DNA of 64,000 bases from NCBI GenBank assembly GCA_963920635.1, contig OY987304.1, positions 29,078,365 to 29,142,364 of the forward strand. The letters are read 5' to 3'. Below are positions 26,467 to 36,775 of this stretch, piece by piece (the first letter of the stretch is position 1; each line of letters starts with the position of its first letter). The position numbers and the translations under genes were made by a program. Origin of the DNA: Pseudeuparius sepicola. Its lineage: Eukaryota; Arthropoda; Insecta; Coleoptera; Anthribidae. Under the pieces are notes generated by a model. That model was given only the letters and a program-made list of their open reading frames with translations, searched no databases and was not told the origin of the DNA.

Positions 26467-28297
26467 GGGGGGCCTCGCCATTGTATGTTTGGTTGCCTGT
26501 ATCAATGTATTTTTATTTCCAACTAGCTGGAAAAAGTAGCGAATTTTAAATTATTACAAAAAACACGGGTATTTTTAAAATATCCATAGATACTAATGAC
26601 ACTAGTTTAAAAGTTATGGGCGAGATTATTTTTTGAATTTCAAACTTTATGCCGGCATAAATTCGTCTATTTTGTCTCTTGAGCCGGAATTTTACCTTCG
26701 TTAAGATGGGCAGAGGTTTCCGAATACGCTCGGAACGAAAACCCGGTAGTAAACATTGTAATTATCCAGTCTTGTTGTAAATAAAAAACATAGGCAAAAT
26801 ACCCTTAAATTATGCAGCGGGAATACCAAAAGTGTAGCTATTGTTTATCAGATGGCGCGAAAAACAGACGATCGATGAACGGTTGACGCTGTTGTTACAG
26901 GTCCAGTTTAATAATTACATATATTATGTTCATATGATCAATTTTACGTTTTGGCGATATAATATTTAAGCAACTAAGCTGTATGATTATTTTTTTATGT
27001 TTTTGTATTACTTCCATATTATTATATACTATGAATTGCGAATTTTTAATATTAAAATAATATAAAACTTCAAAAGGTATATTCGGGAGACCCCCGTAGC
27101 TCAAAGACTCCGATTTGTGATTTTAACCCCTCTCTTTTTAGCAATGGTTCATTGATTTTTAGCGTGAAACGTACACGGCGGCACTAAAAACTGCTTTAGT
27201 TGACTTTGAAAAAGTCGTTTCTATTTTAATGTTACATAAGCGCCTATTTCCTATTTATAAAATTTCTTAAAATTTTAAAAAGTCATTACTTCGTAAAAAC
27301 TATTTTATATCACTAGCTATACAACATAATATACGAGTATCATTCTATAATTTTATTAACTTTTTATTATTACTAAAAAATATCGATAAGAATATGTCTT
27401 TTTCAAAAGAAAATTATATTAACGCTTTAAAATTCTGTTTGACACAAAGTTGATGTACCGGCAAGCATTTAGGTAGTACCATAGAAGAATCTACTACGTA
27501 AATTCTTCTATGGTAGTACCTATAAATTTATTTACATTACATTTTCCATTACTCTAAATGTATGCCAAAATAATACATATATTAAGATATCAGCAAATAA
27601 TAGGTATTTCACGTATCTAACAAAATTCACAACTTTACGTCAACTTTGGATCAAATACAACAGAATTTTAATTTCTTTCGGTTTATCAATATTAAGTACT
27701 TAATGAAAAGTTAATAGAATGATAAAAGATAAAACTATACTGACATAAATTCTAAATGTCAGTTAGGGTAAGTATTGTGATCATTCATGCGGTTTTGAGG
27801 GAGAATTATTATGTCATGACAGTAGATTTGACAGCCGGTAGGTAGTCCTCTTACTTAATATTTTACTCAACAATATTCTTAATAACTATGAAAAAATATA
27901 GAAAAATAAAGGAGCGTAAATATTCATATTATTATTTTGTGTTTAACAATTCCCAGTTTCAATCCCAAAATACGCCAGGATGGAAGCGATGTGCTGTTAT
28001 TTGTATAAAAAAGGGGGTCGGTCCGCCTGCCTCCCCCTAGACCCCTGGTTCCGACCAACGACCTTGCCGGGCAACAAAACAACTTATAAGGAACGGAAAC
28101 TTATTTTAGCAAGGCGAAACATTACTTTTTATTCTCGCTCTGTACCAATGGCCGCTCTCCAACTCCAGCGCCATCTTACAGACACTTGCGCAATTTTTGC
28201 GCTCCAGTATCCAATTTCTGTTTTAGCAACATTTATCCTAGTTAGGAACACGGTCAAATGAAGGTCGTCGCGAGGTGATGACGTTTTATTTCCGTCC
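26467..28297. mobile_element. 1.8-kb TTAA-flanked insertion in the right TIR, non-coding
   Basis: Comparison with the left TIR shows one TTAA where the right TIR has TTAA at both 26463-26466 and 28298-28301, enclosing 1831 bp. TTAA duplications are typical of piggyBac-type elements. The ends start GGGGGGCCTCGCC and (reverse strand) GGACGGAAATAAAACG, so they share only the leading GG; no real TIR is visible. It contains no transposase; a frame at 27980-28261 is not convincing. It may be a deleted non-autonomous element or a composite. Confidence 0.6.
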
Positions 28298-28835
28298 TTA
28301 AGTGATTATTAAGCACACAAGCTGTTGTGAAGGTATAATAAAATTATTTTCTGTTTAAATACTGTTTTTGATCCATATATTGTCACGTTTTTAATACGTA
28401 TGAGTACCTACAAGGTAATGTTACCCAACAGAATAATAATTAGCTCTCGCTTAGATACTGCAAAGAAAATAATAAACGTATTTTTTAAATTCAACTTATC
28501 CGCTTTGACGCTCGGCTCGTTATGCTGTAATCAAATTTAACAAAAAAATCTGTGACATCTTACCTACTGAGGGCACAGACCGGGCTAGCCTCAAAAAAAA
28601 ACCAAATATTATATCTAGAGTATAAAACGTAAACAGAAAAAAACAATTTTTAATTTTATTCCTTTTCTAGACAAGTGCCTGCAAATATTTAAGACCTTGA
28701 CATTTACACCAGCACCGCTCACATTCCAAAACCAGAATTAATTATGTAGGTACAGGGTTGAAAACAATGAACCAACATGTACAGGGGTGCTCAAAATGTA
28801 CTTTTGTGTCGCAGAAACAGCAAATGATAACTACT

Positions 28836-28841
28836 ATCATT
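28836..28841. repeat. Target site duplication of the Polinton, right copy
   Basis: ATCATT, matching 554-559. Confidence 0.9.
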
Positions 28842-29168
28842 GTTGAATGTTCTCTAAATCATTACATTTATAAGAAAAAATAAACCTTACTTTAAAAATT
28901 ATACTGGAAATTAGCAAATTGCATATTATTATATATTATGATATGATGTGATGTGATGTAAAGTAATGTGATGTGCTGTGATGTGATATATTATAATATA
29001 ACATAACATAACTACTTAAAAAAAGCGAAAGACAAGTAAAAATGACCCGGAAAACAAAAAGTAGAATACCAGCTGAAGAAGGTAAATAGGATTGTTAAAA
29101 AAGGCACGTGCCGCCTCATATCTGATTGAAGTCAATCCAAAAACATCAATATGATCAAAATAATAATC
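28842..29168. repeat. Right flank with (GATGT)n-like simple repeat
   Basis: No gene. Positions about 28936-28990 are an imperfect GATGT/GATGTGAT simple repeat followed by ATAAC units. The rest is unremarkable AT-rich sequence. Confidence 0.5.
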
Positions 29169-29750
29169 CAGTCACGTTAGGAGTTTCACCTCGAAATGAG
29201 AGATAATAAGCTGTAAACTTGTAGAAACCTTTATTTTGGCATTCTATAATAGTTGTCTCAAAAGTCTCATATAAAATCTCGTATCCGCGTCTTAATATAT
29301 TCAAGGTCAAAGGTCACAAAAATCGGGATTTTGCAAATATCGCGCTTCCTATGGTTCAATGATATTCGCGTCTATTATAAAAATCGTAGAGCATGAAACT
29401 CTACAAATTTTGTTCCAAACATTTTTTATACGCTTAACCGTCAACCGTGAGTTCCGGTAAATAATACGTCGTACAAAGTTAATTAATTACTAAAAAAATC
29501 CACAATTTTGAATAATTTGCATTATTTATTAATGAATACATTGTATTTAATAATATTTTTCATTTGTTAATAATAACTTACCTGCTATAAGTCTAACAAA
29601 AAAAATTGTTAATTAAAATACCTTAAATATATTTTAATTACATTCTAATATATCTTAATTATATTTGAAGTAGAAAAGGAATAGAGTAAATATATTTTAA
29701 ATATATTTTTATTTAGTAATTATGTATCATACATTTACTACAATTGAAGT

Positions 29751-30330
29751 TCAAATGTGGGGAGGATTTACGTGAACTTTAATAATTAGAAGGGCATGGG
29801 TCTCAATTTTCTTCTTCCTCATTGTCTTCCGGGCGCTCGATAATTCATTATCATCATCTTCGTTGGCAAGGTTGTTTGTCTCTAAACAGTCAAGGATTTC
29901 GGAGTCTTCATCGAAATCGCTTTGACGCGATGAAGCTTTAAGGCGAGCTTGCCCATTGCCAGAGCCTTATATAAGAGCGGGTTTAGGGGGTTCAAACCCC
30001 CCTCCCATGATGGTATATATAAAATTAATTAACATGCCCGGCGCCCGCCAAAAATGGAAAAATAAATAATCGTGCTAGTCGATTGTACTGCTTGGACGAT
30101 TGTAACATGTAACATGAGATCAAGGTCAAGCGTTTGCGTTTAGCAATATATATTTGAGAATAATGCTCAAAAAGTTAACCTTTTTTAAACCTAACCCCTC
30201 CCATGGAAAACCCCTAGCTACGGCCCTGCCCATTGCACTGGCCACAATCTAAAGAACATTGCAACCCCAATTTCCCCAGCGGGAACTACAACCATTTTTG
30301 CAGTTGCGGTAATTTTGTCATTTTGGTTCC
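29751..30330 (-). pseudogene. Relic of the C-terminal Cys-rich (CXC/tesmin-like) part of a transposon gene
   Basis: On the minus strand, after skipping the hAT-like MITE, the text reads a Cys/Gly-rich section (NCKNGCSSRWGNWGC, then in a shifted frame LDCGQCNGQARLKA) and an acidic tail DEDSEILDCLETNN ending in TGA at 29751. This matches the CNGQSCLN-type tail of a repetitive insect protein family with CXC-like cysteines. It has one frame change near 30255 and is not functional. Confidence 0.5.
29960..30228. mobile_element. hAT-like MITE with 8-bp target duplication
   Basis: 269 bp flanked by CCCATTGC at 29952-29959 and 30229-30236. Terminal CAGAGCC pairs with CAGGGCC on the other strand. Eight-base duplications and CAGNG ends are the hAT signature. 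There is no coding capacity. It interrupts the Cys-rich relic in frame. Confidence 0.85.
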
Positions 30331-30737
30331 AAGAGTTAATTTTGCAGCACCCAACACCATTTCTGGGGTTCTAAGTAATTTCCTAACCAAGTTCGTAATG
30401 AATTAATCACGGTTGACCTCCCATTATGCCATATGTATGTGTGAGCGCGGTATAAACGGTTAAGCGCATAAAAAAATGTTTGGAGCAAAATTTGTAGAGA
30501 ATTGTATGCTCTACAATTTTCATAATAAATGCAAGTACCATTAAAACCATACGAAGCGAGATATTTGCGAGAAACCGATCTTTGTGATCTTTGACCTTGA
30601 ATATATGCAGACGCGGACACGAGATTTTATGAGACTTTTGAGACAACTTTTAGTATGCTAAAATAAAGGTTTAGACAAACTTATTATCTCTCATTCCGAG
30701 GTTGACCCTCTTTTTTAGCTTAAGTGACTGTACAATA

Positions 30738-30890
30738 CAGTTTGTTCAGCGAATGTTTGGCCCTACGTCACAACTCCCGTCCTTGTCTGGCTCGTGAATA
30801 TACGACCGATATCCATCGTATTAGTATAGTCATGGTGTAAGACAAGGACGGGAGTTGTGACGTAGGGCCGAACATTCGCTGAACAAACTG
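30738..30890. mobile_element. TA-flanked hairpin MITE, copy 1
   Basis: 153 bp, flanked by TA. Arms of about 55 bp (CAGTTTGTTCAGCGAATGTT ... GACAAGGACGGGAG) are almost perfectly inverted around a loop of about 40 bp. It is mariner/Tc1-like in target choice. It shares its arms with 33111-33256. Confidence 0.85.
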
Positions 30891-31277
30891 TAATTGTTGT
30901 ATAGGCCTTCTGAATTTGCCGCACCGTAAAAAAATGGTTGGTAAAATAAAAATAATACATACAAATTGTGTAACTTTTAATCCATCTGTGACACACGGCA
31001 AAGGGTCTTGTCTCTGTTCCCCTTCACCCTCAGTTCTAAAATGCTAGTAACAAGTGCGGATACATGCTTGCGCTGCTGAGCTTTACGGACGAATAAAAGT
31101 GAAAGGCCAGTGTTGTGGATTGAACATTGTTGTTTCTATTGGAACGTGCTGTTTATATAGACTAGGCCCATATTTAGGAAATCCATCTCTATAAAGTGCA
31201 AGAAGCATTTTAAGTAACAATTGGGGAAACAACGTTTATAGATTATTTCGACTCCGCTGAATACGAATCTGCCTATT

Positions 31278-32790
31278 GCCAAAGCGAAATTTGGAACGGA
31301 AGTACGGTATCCAAGATGGCGGCCAAAACTTTATCTCCCTTGTCCGCTGGGGTAAAATAATGGTTTAAACGTCTGCTTAGGGGTTTTCTCGGATGCCAAA
31401 CACATTGAAATATTTACTTACCTTAAGTTTGGAGTGCATGGGTTCCAAAATGGCACAAAACATGGCCGACGTCGAAGTTGTTGTATCCGGAGGGCTCACA
31501 CATGAAGAGGATGTGCTATCAACCAACCCCGAATCCGACGGTAGTGCCCTAGCTGCGATACGTGAAGCGGCAGACACACGCGTTGTACTACATGCTATCC
31601 ACTCCGATGCTGACAACATCGTCGTCATGGCCAGGGATTATGACATATGTTTGTTTCTGATCCATCACTTCGACAAAATGACCTGCTCTAAACTGTGGAT
31701 GATGAGTGGCACAGCGAAAGAAAGTAAGTATTTACCGGTCCATCACATCTGCAAAATTATTCCCAAAAGAAGAACACCTTGGCGTCCCACGCAGTCACGG
31801 GTTGCGATTTGACATCGCACCTTGCAACGATAACAAATAAAGCAGCGTGGAAAGTCTTCAATGGAACGACCTGTCAGCTTCTGAACGACCTCTAGGGCAC
31901 TCTCCACTGACTCTCTCATCAAAGGCCAATGCAGAGAAATTCCCGATACAGCTCTACAAGATTGATAAAGATTGTTTTTAGGTGTTTCAGCAAGTCCAAC
32001 TTCGGTTTATTTAATGTTAAAAGATTTCTGCTTGTCTGAACAGGTGAGCAAAAACTTATCCAGCGGGGATGAAGCCAGACATCAGCTTTTCGGTGTTGTG
32101 AAAAAGCTGCAAGCCTTCCTTCAACAAGCAATGCGCTGGAGTACACATAACCAGGTAAAGACATTATGTTAAGCGGCGGCATAAAAAAAACTGTGAGTAA
32201 AACCAGTTGCTTTTCGGTACTGACAATTTAAAAAACGTTTCAGGTGAACGTGTGGGAAAATACTGATTATGCCCGACTGGTGGGGATGGATCCTGAGTCA
32301 TATGGGTGGAGGCTTCCCCAAGGCCGGTACATTCTCGTCCTTATGACACATGAGCCAATTCCCAAAGCCTGCACGGATATCCTAGCCTGTAATAGTTCAT
32401 CCCAGTGCGTGACTATAATGTGCAAGTGCAAGCAGAATGGACTGGCTTGCACCAAGCTGTGTCACCGCTCTCGACGATGTTTTAACTATTTAAATGGTTG
32501 ATTACTTATCTTCCTTGCAACCTTTCCATAAGCTAAAAACACTTGAATTATGTTTTTTTTTTTTAATCTGAAATTGTCGTTGCTTACTTCCAAGCAACAA
32601 AGTTTCGGTGGTCATGTTGTGTACCATCTTGGAACCCATGCACTGGTAAGTAATTTTTGATCATTTCACTGTGCATCCGAGAAAACCCCTAAGAAGACGT
32701 TGAACCATTATTTTACGCCAACGGACAAGATAGAGCTTTGGCCGCCATCTTGGATACCGTACTTCCGGTCCAAATTTCGCTTTGACAACA
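31278..32790 (+). mobile_element. TIR element with PIN/XPG-like plus Cys-rich gene
   Basis: Imperfect arms of about 190 bp (31278-31470 and 32598-32790) share CAAAGCGAAATTTGGA, ACGGTATCCAAGATGGCGG and GGGTTTTCTCGGATGC. Outer ends and target duplication are not sharply defined. It encloses one decayed multi-exon gene. The neighbouring element at 29169-30730 holds the same gene family's tail. Confidence 0.6.
31393..32501 (+). pseudogene. Decayed multi-exon PIN/XPG-like nuclease and CXC-type gene
   Basis: Pieces in order: EAADTRVVLHAIHSDADNIV and MARDYDICLFLIHHF (31555-31670), then KYLPVHHI, then in a shifted frame HAVTGCDLTSHL (near 31790). An exon with KNLSSGDEARHQLF ends in CAG|GTAAAG at about 32154. 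A last exon after TTTCAG (from 32244) runs from WENTDYARLVGMDPESYGW to CKCKQNGLACTKLCHRSRRC and a stop. The spaced acidic residues (EADTR, D-x-D, TGCD) are the pattern I associate with PIN/XPG-type nucleases, as in Academ-type transposons. That class assignment is tentative. A frame break near 31785 makes it a pseudogene. Confidence 0.6.
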
Positions 32791-33110
32791 GGGCCCAATT
32801 ATTAGATACATGAAATGCTTCTTTCATTGTTCTTTTTTGAATAATAATAGTGTTTATTTATACCTACTTACATCCAGATAGAATAAAATCAGTTTTCAAA
32901 ATCATGATATAGTTATGTAGTTACTTATTATAAAACAGTACAATGTTTTTTGTTGTGTCTTAATTTGGTTTGTCTAATAAACCGTTCAAAAATATACCGG
33001 TATTTTTATTTATAAGTCATGGCCAAATAAAGAAAAATTCCATCAGTTGCCTGGTTTGAATTGTTTACGCATATTAAAATGGGTGTTTTAATATGGGGAA
33101 CCACTACGTA

Positions 33111-33256
33111 AAGTTTGTTCAGCGAATGTTGGGCCCTACGTCACAACTCCCGTCCTTGTCTTACTTATTAATATACGATGGATATTGGTCGTATATTCAC
33201 GAGTCAGACAAGGACGGGAATTGTGACGTAGGGCCGAACATTTGCTGAACAAACTT
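33111..33256. mobile_element. TA-flanked hairpin MITE, copy 2
   Basis: 146 bp with TA at 33109-33110 and 33257-33258. The arms are the same as at 30738-30890 but the loop lies in the opposite orientation, so this copy was inserted in reverse. Confidence 0.85.
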
Positions 33257-33535
33257 TACGTATGTACAACGTTGTATAAGTCACTTCGTGTAATAATTTT
33301 TGTAGGCTCGCTCGTACCAGAACACCCTATATATGAAAGTACAAAAAATACAGAATCAATGAAAAATTGAAGAAAAAATACAGAAATTTTACATAATAAT
33401 ATGTGGTAGGTATATTAATTATAAAATTTTGTAGTTTTCTTGAAATCCACAAAGGGATGTGAAAATCACCATAAAACATGGTAAGTTACTTTTAAGATTA
33501 TGTAACTTTCAAATCTAAATGTGAAAATGTAAATG

Positions 33536-33665
33536 GCTTTGTTCCAACAGCAGTTCTGAACCGGTTCTACGAGTAGACGATCTAATTGGTTGTAAACAAT
33601 TCTGGAATTACTTTTCTGCATTCTGATTCGCTAGAACTGGTTCAGAACTGTTGTTGGAATAAAGC
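33536..33665. mobile_element. Hairpin MITE, second family
   Basis: Arms of 34 bp (GCTTTGTTCCAACAGCAGTT / GCTTTATTCCAACAACAGTT on the reverse strand) with 3 mismatches and a 60-bp loop. No clear target duplication. Confidence 0.65.
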
Positions 33666-36571
33666 TAATATTGAAAATCACATAAAAACATATGTTCCTT
33701 TATATCATTTTTTAAACGTTTAATTATTTAATATTACAATCCCTTTTTTGCCGTGCGAAGGGGGGAGTTAGAGGCATGAACTGTATTATAGGAGTGTCAG
33801 TAAAATAGGGAGGCACATTTAGCCTAGAAGTTCCTAATATTAAATTTTAATCGATTTAGAGTCTCAGAGCAGTCAACTGAATGAAGATATTGTGCCAGAA
33901 TACAATATATAACTAACACTTCTCCTGGTACTCAGCTTTGATTCGACAAGTTTAGATAAACTATATTCATAAGAGGCGCCTAGTAAATTTTAAATTTTTA
34001 ACACTCCACGTGTATTTTTTACATTACAAGGCGTTCTTTGTCGAAAAAAAAAAATAGATTTACCAGAAGCAAGATGATAAAAATAATCCATTTTAACGAA
34101 ATAATATTATGGTGTATAAATTAACACAAGAAGAAATTTTTTATGCTTTACACCGGCATATTTTTTAATGTGTACTTACTATTATTATACTTGACTAAAC
34201 TCCCAGCAATGGTAACAAGTTGAACTCTTTCTAAGATAAAAATTAGTTACGAATATTTGTGTCAAAACTTTTGTTACGTAAGGTTATTCGTGCACTCTGA
34301 AAATTTTTCGATAATATTATAGGGAGATTATAAGTGATTATTTACCGCATGTATAGATCGTACGATCATATGGCTCTAAAAATTGAAATTGGACCAATCA
34401 TATCGTTTTAACTGATTAAAAGTTACAACCTGTTTTGAAGCTGAATATTGCACCTTAGCTTTGCTATGGCAATGCCGCTCCATTTTGACATTATATTATG
34501 TCTTGCGCCACAGCTAAGTTAATCAAGTAAGCTTGTGTCGGACAGTTATAATATGCTCTATCATCGGTTAAATTTGTTTGTGTTCGTGTTGAATATTTTC
34601 CCGTTTATTAACAAAGTTTTTAAGCCACTTTATTAAGTTAATTGGGAGTAAGATCCGTATACTGTATGTAATAAGACATTTAGTGTTATTTTTGAAAATG
34701 GCTTCAACATGTCAGTGTATTATATGTGAAAAACACTAATAGGCGATCTATATAATAATTATTGCTGAAAAAGTGTTGAAAACGTAATTATTGTCGTTAG
34801 CAAAATTCGACAAGATGAAAAGTAAAAACAATTTGTAAGTGCGGAATTAGTTGAGCGTTTATTGTGTTATCTGGAATAACACACCCTTATGTATATGCGC
34901 CTTATTTCCCATATTAGAATTAGTTATAGAAAACAAATTTGTAGGAAATTTTTTTATAGAAAAATTATGAGGAATATTTTTTAACGAGTTTAATTTTATT
35001 GGTTTCTATTGGAATTTGCAGCCTCATGATGCCTACGACCTCTCGTGCCATACCTGTAGGTCACATTATAGTAGTATCTTGAAGTAAATACCTAGCCAAA
35101 TTGTCAATGCTTGATGGCATATGATGACTATTGTATGATGACATGCAACATTTCAAAAAGATTGACTTACTTTTATTTTTGACATTTTATCGAAAATTTT
35201 ACATTTTATATCATCAGCCACTTTGATTTTGAAGTTATGCGAAAAACCAAAGTAAGCCGATTGAAAACAATTGTGTTCTTGTTCATTAAAGCCAAATGGT
35301 AAATTTCATTATTTATAGCTCTTGCGATATTTATACCCGTCTAAAAATGTCACTCAGCATTATCGTAAAACATTTCTTATCAACTCAGAATTAGGTAGGA
35401 ACGCGAAATACTCATAACTCATAAATAAACTTTCGCGTTTCCCGAGTTTTCCCCCTTGCCGAAAAAATTAAAGAGTACCTATCAGTCCTAATCTCCAATT
35501 TTCCGCCAGTCAGACCGTGTCAGGCTAAGCGGGCGGAATCGGGGCGGCGGCAGCCGCAACAAATAGAGAATAAAAAGAATATCTCCTTCGCCTTTCTCGA
35601 TCGCGGAGGAAACTTTTTGCCTCCTACAAAGAAGTGACATTCTGTCATCAAAGTTTCCCTCTTTGTCTATAAGGTGAACATATAGCGATATGTCACATTT
35701 TCATAGGTTTGTTTTTTAGGATATAGCGATTTACCTGAAGTTTACCATAAAGATAATAGCATATGGATAGTGAAATGATTTTTTATTGGTCAATGGAACA
35801 GTGTACGACCACGTTATCCATAATGTAACCCTTGTTTTGATTGTTCCCTAACCGAAACAAAAAAACATTGCGTGTCACCACAGATCACACACTAAAATAC
35901 TGTATTATCATTTGTATTTATTACTGGTTTTTTAAAATAGTAAATTTTCAAGAAACCCCATTAGGGATTTTTTTACGACAAAATGTTATTAAGGAAACTA
36001 GTTCAAAATGAAAAACTGAGTAGATTCGCAAAAATTCAAAAATCTAAGCCTACTTTAATTTTTAGATTTATCTCCCACTTTTTCTTAGAAAAGTGTCCTT
36101 TCTGGAGCTTTCAAGTCAAAATTTTATTTCTTCACGATGATCTAGTTTGTCTAAAATTGCGCTTTTGGGCAAAATCGTTCTACGCGAAGGAGTTCATTTG
36201 AAAATATAATGATTTTACGAGGGAATATACTTAGGTCTAAAGAAATGAAAATATATTGGAATATTGTATTATTTGTGTACAATATCGGAATTTAAAATTA
36301 TATATCATTATTTTTTATTGGTCCTCATAGGGATATTTTTGAAAAAAAAAAAGATATTGTTCTGAATCTCAACAATCACAGCCCAAACTCGTTGCTTTGG
36401 TTACCAACTTTATTGAATTGAATTGAAAATCACTATCTAACTTCCCTCAGGCCCAATTCCCAGGGCTTATATATTCAAATGGAAGCCTCGAGACTACTCT
36501 AGAATATTCCTGGCCAATAAAAGATGCACAAATCAAAGAACTAGCAAATTTCTAGAAACTGATGGAAGCTC
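33666..36571. other. Intergenic, no gene supported; dispersed repeat at about 35425-35700
   Basis: No convincing reading frame on either strand. A GC-richer block at 35425-35700 (CCAATTTTCCGCCAGTCAG, GCGGGCGGAATCGGGGCGG) resembles 37840-38110 and 53015-53300, so it is a diverged dispersed repeat. Confidence 0.5.
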
Positions 36572-36763
36572 AAGACCCGTAAAGTAAGAAGGTTACCCAC
36601 TAACGTAGAGAGAGCGAACGCTGACGTCACAGGAATGCTGTCAGATGATGTGATTGGCATTCCCTCGTGTGTTGCCCTTGAAGACGATTATTGCCAGCAT
36701 TCCCAGGACGTCATTCAGAACGCTCTCTCTCAACAAGAGGCAACCTTCTTATTTTACAGATCT
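36572..36763. mobile_element. Hairpin MITE with apparent 12-bp target duplication
   Basis: 192 bp with imperfect arms of about 62 bp (GTAAAGTAAGAAGGTT, GAGAGAGCG, ATTCC landmarks). TGATGGAAGCTC occurs directly outside both ends (36560-36571 and 36764-36775). A 12-base duplication is longer than in most DNA transposon families. Confidence 0.6.
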
Positions 36764-36775
36764 TGATGGAAGCTC

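Larger units (their letters stand above)
560..28835. mobile_element. Polinton/Maverick transposon, complete, with nested insertions
   Basis: The ends are inverted copies starting AGTAG[G/T]TATCATTTGC and are bounded by ATCATT duplications. The interior holds the Polinton gene set: PolB, retroviral-type integrase, FtsK/HerA-type ATPase, adenovirus-type protease, and minor and major capsid proteins. Total span is 28,276 bp. About 9.5 kb of this is later insertions: mariner-like 780-2714, LTR element 7807-13524 and TTAA-flanked segment 26467-28297. The uninterrupted element would be about 18.8 kb, within the usual Polinton range. Several core genes have frame breaks, so this copy is probably not autonomous now. 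It is an integrated virus-like element and is only described here. Confidence 0.96.
25166..28835 (-). repeat. Right terminal inverted repeat of the Polinton (interrupted)
   Basis: Reverse complement of 560-4332 apart from the insertions. The inner boundary is sharp: homology begins at CTAAGGAATTGG. A TTAA-flanked insertion splits it into 25166-26466 and 28298-28835. Confidence 0.93.
29169..30730. mobile_element. TIR element carrying a Cys-rich gene relic
   Basis: Imperfect inverted arms of about 260 bp (about 29189-29441 and 30456-30702) share landmarks such as GAGAGATAATAAG, TTCAAGGTCAAAG and CGCTTAACCGT. Outer CAGTCAC/GTGACTG ends lie at 29169 and 30730. The target duplication is unclear. 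Between the arms is a decayed piece of a Cys-rich protein gene (29751-30330), split by a hAT-like MITE. This looks like a decayed DNA transposon related to the neighbouring element at 31278-32790. Confidence 0.6.

Noticed and set aside
27980..28261. 93-codon frame in the TTAA-flanked insertion
   Set aside because: No recognisable domain and it crosses GC-rich simple stretches; no support as a gene or transposase.
30738..33256. CRISPR-like or tRNA-like structures in the hairpin-rich region
   Set aside because: The palindromes are single MITEs with TA duplications; there are no regularly spaced repeats, and no cloverleaf could be drawn.
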